Source: Bdellovibrionales bacterium RIFOXYD1_FULL_55_31 | GTDB lineage: Bacteria; Bdellovibrionota; UBA1018 | Assembly (NCBI GenBank): GCA_001770175.1 | Contig: MEQK01000202.1 | Span: 1-38,440 of the forward strand | Direction of reading: 5' to 3' | Length of the DNA: 38,440 nt | Part shown: one piece after another, positions 33,879 through 38,440 of the stretch | Layout of the letters: the number at the start of each line of letters is the position of its first letter | How positions within the stretch are numbered: position 1 is the first letter of the stretch | The notes under the pieces: generated by a model | The model's database searches: none | What the model was told of the DNA's origin: nothing | Seen by the model: only the letters and a program-made list of their open reading frames with translations | Translations under genes and position numbers: made by a program

Positions 33879-35324
33879 ATGAGTTTAGAGATTCGACCTT
33901 CCATTTTTCGCGAATACGATATCCGCGGTATAGCGGGCAAGGACCTGACCGCCGAGTTTGCCGCCGCGCTTGGCGAAGCCTACGCTCATTACATTGCCAG
34001 GCGGCTTCGCGGCAAGAACCCCGCAAGTGCTCGATCGGCGATCACCGTTTCTGTCGGCTGGGATTGCCGACTTTCGAGCGACGGCTACGCCGCCGCCCTG
34101 ATTGCCGGGCTCGCACGGGGAGGGCTGGACGTGATCCGGCTTGGCGTTTGCCCGACGCCGCTGACTTACTTCAGCGTCTTTCATCTGAACCTGGATGGCG
34201 GAATCATGATCACGGGGTCACACAATCCCGCTGACTACAACGGTTTCAAGCTGTCCATCGGGAAAGAAACGCTTCACGGTTCACAAATCCAGGATCTTCG
34301 TATCATCATGGAGGAGCATCTCCGTGAAAAGCCGGTCCAGCATCGTGCCGGAAAAATTTCGGAATACGCGATCATTCCCCCATATCTTGATCACCTCGTC
34401 GCCGGCGCCCGACACCTCAAAAGGAAGAAAATCGTCATTGATGCCGGAAACGGAACCGCGTCAACGGTCGCACCGGCGCTTTTCTCTCGCCTGGGAGCCG
34501 AAGTAGTGCCCCTTTATTGTGAAATTGATGGTCGCTTTCCGAATCATCACCCCGATCCCACCGTACCTGCCAATCTCAAAGTCCTCGTTGAGACAGTCAG
34601 GAGCGAGGGCGCGGACTTCGGCGTGGCGTTTGATGGGGACTCGGATCGTATCGGCCTCGTGGATGATACCGGACGCATTGTTTTCGGTGACGAGCTGATG
34701 GTGATTTTCGCGCGCGACATCCTGAAGGAAAATCCTGGAGCCACGATTATTTCGGAGGTTAAGTGCAGTCACCGCCTCTATAACGACATCGCGAAAAACG
34801 GCGGGACAGGCATCATGTGGAAGACCGGCCACTCGCTTATCAAAGCCAAAATGCGCGAAACCGGCGCGGCGCTTGCCGGCGAAATGTCCGGACACATGTT
34901 CTTTGCCGATCGTTATTTCGGATACGACGACGCGATCTATGCCGCCCTCCGGATTTATGAGATCGCCTGTTCGTCTTCGTCATCGATTTCCTCTCTGCTG
35001 TCTGATTTGGAAAAAATGATTGCCACTCCCGAGATTCGAGTCGACTGCGAGGAAGAAAAAAAATTCCGCCTGGTCGAAGAAACAAAAAAACGCCTTGCTT
35101 CCAAAAACAAAATCACAGATATCGATGGGGTTCGCGTGGATTTTGGGGACGGCTGGGGTCTTGTTCGGGCTTCCAATACGCAGCCCGTTCTCGTGCTACG
35201 GTTCGAGGCGCCTACCGAGACCCGCATGAATGCGATCCGAGCGATCGTCGAATCCGCGCTGAAAGACGCCGCTCGGGCGATCGGGCACGGGCCGATCGAG
35301 TTTTCCGGCGGTCCCGGACATTAA
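33879..35324 (+). CDS. Phosphomannomutase / phosphoglucomutase
   Basis: Alpha-D-phosphohexomutase family, 481 residues, AlgC/ManB type, interconverting hexose 1- and 6-phosphates for surface polysaccharide or lipopolysaccharide precursors. The four functional loops are present: catalytic serine S114 in [13 protein letters not shown]; metal-binding D252, D254 and D256 in [15 protein letters not shown]; sugar-binding [20 protein letters not shown]; and the phosphate-binding loop [20 protein letters not shown]. The start ATG at 33879 follows AAAAGGGAG by 6 nt and lies 13 nt after pdxA; upstream in-frame codons lie inside pdxA. Substrate preference (mannose versus glucose) cannot be decided from sequence alone. 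Confidence 0.93.
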   Translation: MSLEIRPSIFREYDIRGIAGKDLTAEFAAALGEAYAHYIARRLRGKNPASARSAITVSVGWDCRLSSDGYAAALIAGLARGGLDVIRLGVCPTPLTYFSVFHLNLDGGIMITGSHNPADYNGFKLSIGKETLHGSQIQDLRIIMEEHLREKPVQHRAGKISEYAIIPPYLDHLVAGARHLKRKKIVIDAGNGTASTVAPALFSRLGAEVVPLYCEIDGRFPNHHPDPTVPANLKVLVETVRSEGADFGVAFDGDSDRIGLVDDTGRIVFGDELMVIFARDILKENPGATIISEVKCSHRLYNDIAKNGGTGIMWKTGHSLIKAKMRETGAALAGEMSGHMFFADRYFGYDDAIYAALRIYEIACSSSSSISSLLSDLEKMIATPEIRVDCEEEKKFRLVEETKKRLASKNKITDIDGVRVDFGDGWGLVRASNTQPVLVLRFEAPTETRMNAIRAIVESALKDAARAIGHGPIEFSGGPGH

Positions 35325-35345
35325 GAACAAGGGAGTTCAAGGAAT

Positions 35346-37937
35346 TTGACGACCCCCGATGAGTCGATCGTAATCCGCGGCGGGCGGGTACATAATCTTA
35401 AGAACATCGACGTGGAAATCCCGAGGGACAAGTTCGTCGTCATTACAGGCCCGTCCGGTTCCGGAAAGTCCTCGCTTGCTTTCGACATGATTTATGCCGA
35501 AGGTCAGCGCCGCTATGTCGAAAGCCTTTCGGCTTACGCGCGCCAGTTTCTTGAACAACTCAGCAAACCGGACCTGGATTCAATCGAGGGTCTCAGTCCG
35601 ACGATTTCGATCGAGCAACGAACGACCTCCTATAACCCGCGCTCCACGGTCGGAACGGTGACAGAGGTTTACGATTACCTGCGACTGTTGTTCGCGAGAA
35701 TCGCGAAGCCGTTTTGTTGGAATTGCGGCCAACCGATCCGCTCGCAGTCGCCACAGCAAATCGTCGATCTCATTCTTGCCTCGGGCCGCGGTGGTCCCTC
35801 GGGAGCCGAGGCCGTTAAGTTATCGATCCTCGCCCCAATCGTCAGGGGGCGAAAAGGCGAGTACCAGAAAGAACTTCACCAATTACGTCAACGCGGTTTC
35901 GTTCGCATCTGGGTGGACGGCGAGGTTCGCGACCTCTCGGATGAAATAATTCTTGATAAAAACAAAAAACACGACATTTCCGTCTATATCGACCGCCTGA
36001 TCATCAAGGGTGATCCGGGCGCGTTGGCCGCGCGAGTCAGCGAGTCCGTCGAGCTTGGATTGAAGCTGGGCGAGGGCCTATTGATCCTCGAAACGTTTGA
36101 CGGAGCCACTCGTCAGGAAACGCTCCTTTCCGAGCGCTTCGCCTGTCCACAATGCCAAATCAGCTATCCCTCTCCAGAGCCGCGCACCTTCTCGTTCAAC
36201 AGCCCCATGGGCGCGTGCCCGGAGTGCGACGGTTTAGGGACTCAACCCGACGAGGAAGCCGAAGAGCGCGAACCCGAAGAGGACTCTCCCGAGAGCCCCA
36301 TGGCTTTCGAAAGCGCGCCGTGCCCTGCCTGCGGCGGCGCCCGCCTGAAGAAGGAAAGTCTTCATTTCAGGATTGCCGAGAGAAATATCGCGGAAATCAG
36401 CTCTCTTTCAATCAGCGAACTTTCAAGCTTCTTCTCGTCCCTGCGGTTGAGCGATCGGGAACACCTGATTGCCGATCGTATCTTAAAGGAGATTCAGGAC
36501 CGGTCACGGTTTCTTTCAGAGGTCGGCGTGGGCTATCTCAGCATGAGCCGCTCGGCGCAAACCCTTTCGGGCGGCGAAGCTCAACGCATTCGTCTGGCTA
36601 CGCAGATCGGAAGTTCGCTTGTGGGGGTTATTTACGTTCTTGACGAACCCAGTATCGGGTTGCATCAAAAAGACAATAAGCGTCTTCTCGCCACCCTCGC
36701 TCAGCTGCGTGATCTCGGCAATACCGTGATCGTGGTCGAGCATGATCGTGAGACGATTGAAAGCGCCGACTGGGTGCTCGATCTCGGTCCGGGCGCGGGA
36801 ACAGAAGGCGGTCATCTGGTCGCGGCCGGACGACCCAGTGAAATAGCGACCTCAAAGAAGAGCGTCACCGGTAAATATCTTCGTGGCGAGCTCCAAATTC
36901 CTGTACCGCCTGTTCGTCGACCCTGGTCCAAAGATCAGATTCTTCGAATTACGGGGGCTCAACAGAACAATCTGAAGAACCTCGTTGCGGAATTTCCGTT
37001 AGGCGTGTTTACCTGCGTCACAGGCACCTCCGGAAGCGGCAAAAGCACTCTCGTGATCGATACGCTTTATCGCGCACTCCTCAACCATCTTTACAAAGTG
37101 GACACTGGGAATATTAGAATCCAGTCGCTCGCGGGTCTCGAACACGTGGACAAGGTGATCGATATCGATCAAAGCCCTATCGGCAAAACGCCTCGTTCAA
37201 ATCCTGCCACTTATACCGGGCTTTTTAGCCTGATCCGTGATCTCTTCGCGAGTCTTCCCGAATCACAGGTTCGCGGCTACGGTCCTGGACGATACTCGTT
37301 CAACGTAAAGGGCGGCCGCTGTGAGGCCTGCGAGGGCGACGGTGTTACGAAAATTGAAATGCATTTTTTACCAGATGTTTTCGTGCAATGCGACGTTTGC
37401 AAGGGAAAGCGATACAATCGCGAGACTCTCGAAATTCGTTATAAAGGGAAAAATATCGCGGAGGTCCTCGAGATGACCGGCGCCGAGGCGTATTCCTTTT
37501 TTGACCCGATCCCCTCGATCAAGGCGAAACTCAAGGTTCTTAATGACGTCGGCCTCGGTTATCTTCAACTGGGCCAGAATGCGACTACGCTTTCGGGCGG
37601 AGAAGCGCAAAGAATCAAGCTTTCTAAAGAGCTCTCCCGTCGAAGCACCGGCAGAACCGTATACATCCTGGATGAACCGTCAACCGGACTCCACTTCGAT
37701 GACGTCAACAAGCTCGTCGGCATTCTGCAGGCCCTTGTTGACCAGGGAAACACCGTGATCGTTATTGAACATAATCTCGATATTATCAAGGTTGCCGATC
37801 ATATCATCGACATGGGGCCCGAGGGCGGAGCCGGCGGAGGCCGAATCGTGGGAACGGGAACTCCCGAGGAAGTATCCGCGATCCCTGCCAGCGATACCGG
37901 GACTTTTCTGCGGAGCTATCTGCCGAGCCAGAAATAG
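35346..37937 (+). CDS. uvrA: Excinuclease ABC subunit A, short form
   Basis: DNA damage recognition ATPase of nucleotide excision repair, 863 residues against about 940 in most bacteria. First ATPase: Walker [10 protein letters not shown] (35-43), signature LSGGEAQR (407-414), LDEPSIGLH. Second: Walker [10 protein letters not shown] (560-568), signature (749-756), [10 protein letters not shown]. Zinc pairs: C267/C270 with C291/C294, and C659/C662 with C682/C685. The usual stretch between the first zinc module and CPACGGARL is replaced by a short acidic linker at 301-320 ([16 protein letters not shown]). The start codon is TTG at 35346, with AAGGGAG 10 nt and AAGGA 2 nt upstream; no in-frame ATG is available. 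Likely co-transcribed with mfd. All nucleotide-binding parts are intact. Confidence 0.96.
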   Translation: MTTPDESIVIRGGRVHNLKNIDVEIPRDKFVVITGPSGSGKSSLAFDMIYAEGQRRYVESLSAYARQFLEQLSKPDLDSIEGLSPTISIEQRTTSYNPRSTVGTVTEVYDYLRLLFARIAKPFCWNCGQPIRSQSPQQIVDLILASGRGGPSGAEAVKLSILAPIVRGRKGEYQKELHQLRQRGFVRIWVDGEVRDLSDEIILDKNKKHDISVYIDRLIIKGDPGALAARVSESVELGLKLGEGLLILETFDGATRQETLLSERFACPQCQISYPSPEPRTFSFNSPMGACPECDGLGTQPDEEAEEREPEEDSPESPMAFESAPCPACGGARLKKESLHFRIAERNIAEISSLSISELSSFFSSLRLSDREHLIADRILKEIQDRSRFLSEVGVGYLSMSRSAQTLSGGEAQRIRLATQIGSSLVGVIYVLDEPSIGLHQKDNKRLLATLAQLRDLGNTVIVVEHDRETIESADWVLDLGPGAGTEGGHLVAAGRPSEIATSKKSVTGKYLRGELQIPVPPVRRPWSKDQILRITGAQQNNLKNLVAEFPLGVFTCVTGTSGSGKSTLVIDTLYRALLNHLYKVDTGNIRIQSLAGLEHVDKVIDIDQSPIGKTPRSNPATYTGLFSLIRDLFASLPESQVRGYGPGRYSFNVKGGRCEACEGDGVTKIEMHFLPDVFVQCDVCKGKRYNRETLEIRYKGKNIAEVLEMTGAEAYSFFDPIPSIKAKLKVLNDVGLGYLQLGQNATTLSGGEAQRIKLSKELSRRSTGRTVYILDEPSTGLHFDDVNKLVGILQALVDQGNTVIVIEHNLDIIKVADHIIDMGPEGGAGGGRIVGTGTPEEVSAIPASDTGTFLRSYLPSQK

Positions 37938-37939
37938 AA

Positions 37940-37973
37940 GGCCCGGACCAACACTGGCCCGGGCCCATTTTTT
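37940..37973 (+). terminator. Intrinsic terminator after uvrA
   Basis: Stem GGCCCGG with CCGGGCC, extended by CCA/TGG across one mismatch, loop ACAC, then a six-T run, starting 2 nt after the uvrA stop. On the other strand the T-tract is poor, so it mainly ends the mfd-uvrA unit and only weakly atpE from the right. Confidence 0.85.
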
Positions 37974-37994
37974 CGCTTGTCTGAACGTTTAGCC

Positions 37995-38312
37995 TTAGGT
38001 CTTGATCTTGATCAGCGCGATGATGAACGCATACAGAACAAGCGACTCAATGAGGGCGAGACCGATAATCATCGGAATGAAAATCTTGTCCCGGGCGGCG
38101 GGATTGCGAGCGATGCCTTCGAGCGCCGCCACTGCGGTCTTGCCTTGACCCAGGGCTCCGCCGAACGCGGCAAGCCCGATTGCCAAAGCTGCGCCAAGCG
38201 AAGCGTACTGATCGCCTCCGGCCGCGGGGGCGCCGGTCTCGGCCATCGCAACAGAAGCACCCACGGTCAACAAAAGCGTGGTCAACAGAAACAAGGCTTT
38301 ACCAAAAGTCAT
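37995..38312 (-). CDS. atpE: F-type ATP synthase c subunit, with sodium-type ligands
   Basis: Rotor ring subunit, 105 residues from the ATG at 38312. I prefer this to the ATG at 38324, which directly abuts AAAGG, because GGGA lies 6 nt before the second. The N-terminus MTFGKALFLLTTLLLTVGAS, then VAMA, looks like a cleavable signal peptide, leaving a mature hairpin of about 80 residues. Two helices follow: GLAAFGGALGQGKTAVAALE, then GIARNPAA, the loop, and IGLALIESLVLYAFIIALI. The ion-carrying glutamate is E89. Q56 and S90 sit exactly where the Na+ ligands Q32 and S66 sit in the Ilyobacter tartaricus c subunit (same 33-residue Q-to-E spacing). Ion type is a prediction. Confidence 0.93.
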   Translation of the reverse strand: MTFGKALFLLTTLLLTVGASVAMAETGAPAAGGDQYASLGAALAIGLAAFGGALGQGKTAVAALEGIARNPAARDKIFIPMIIGLALIESLVLYAFIIALIKIKT

Positions 38313-38330
38313 CTCAAATCCCATCCTTTC

Positions 38331-38440
38331 TCAATGGTCGTGTGATGTAGACAAGGAAATATAAACCATCGTCATAAGACAAAAGACGAAGGCCTGAACA
38401 AAAGCCACAAACGCCCCCAACCCATAAAAAATTACAGGCA
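38331..38440 (-). CDS. atpB: F-type ATP synthase a subunit, C-terminal end (cut by window edge)
   Basis: Only the last 35 residues are in the window: VIFYGLGAFVAFVQAFVFCL, then MTMVYISLSTSHDH and a stop at 38333-38331. The pattern QAFVF.LMTMVYIS is the conserved last helix of the a (stator ion-channel) subunit, and the His-rich end is common. The stop lies 18 nt before the chosen atpE start on the same strand, the usual atpB-atpE order. The rest of the subunit, including the essential arginine, is outside the window. Confidence 0.88.
   Translation of the reverse strand, partial: PVIFYGLGAFVAFVQAFVFCLMTMVYISLSTSHDH

Overview
The window (about 38.4 kb) is dense chromosomal core DNA of a Gram-negative bacterium. 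Two periplasmic parvulin/SurA chaperones, an F-type ATP synthase and a full NADH:quinone oxidoreductase point to a respiring diderm. The long TPR protein with a small GYF-like N-terminus would fit the Bdellovibrionota or another delta-proteobacterial lineage, but I hold that taxonomic guess only loosely. There are no transposons, CRISPR arrays, tRNAs or rRNAs that I can see, and no stretch above 300 bases without a gene.

Minus strand, 27078 down to 1: one continuous, tightly packed gene train. It begins at a divergent promoter region (27079-27214). It first encodes an eleven-gene complex I set (nuoA-B-C-D-H-I-J-K-L-M-N, 'set 2', 27078-17103). After 38 bp comes a complete fourteen-gene set (nuoA to nuoN, 'set 1', 17064-3736), then a 995-residue TPR membrane protein and a seryl-tRNA synthetase that runs off the left edge.

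The striking point is set 2. Gene order, reading frames, stop/start overlaps and iron-sulfur ligands (N2 in NuoB, N6a/N6b in NuoI) are intact, but the NADH-input genes nuoE, nuoF and nuoG are absent. By direct comparison with set 1, most residues known to carry out quinone binding and proton translocation are replaced. Both NuoK glutamates are Gln. The NuoH acidic loop is stripped. The NuoD quinone-site His and Tyr are gone. The NuoA Asp/Glu pair and the NuoJ Tyr/Gly are gone. The transmembrane Glu/Lys of NuoL, NuoM and NuoN are mostly lost. This looks like a maintained 'pseudo-complex I': the scaffold and electron wire are kept and the pump chemistry is removed. It is co-transcribed with a normal complex I.

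Plus strand, 27215 to 37937: mfd, a secreted parvulin, a SurA-like chaperone, pdxA, a phosphomannomutase/phosphoglucomutase and uvrA, ending at a good intrinsic terminator. The mfd promoter overlaps the nuo promoter face to face and appears to give a leaderless mRNA. UvrA is unusually short because part of its first half is replaced by an acidic linker. Right edge, minus strand: atpE and the end of atpB. The c subunit has a signal-peptide-like N-terminus and the Gln/Glu/Ser ligand set of sodium-binding c-rings.
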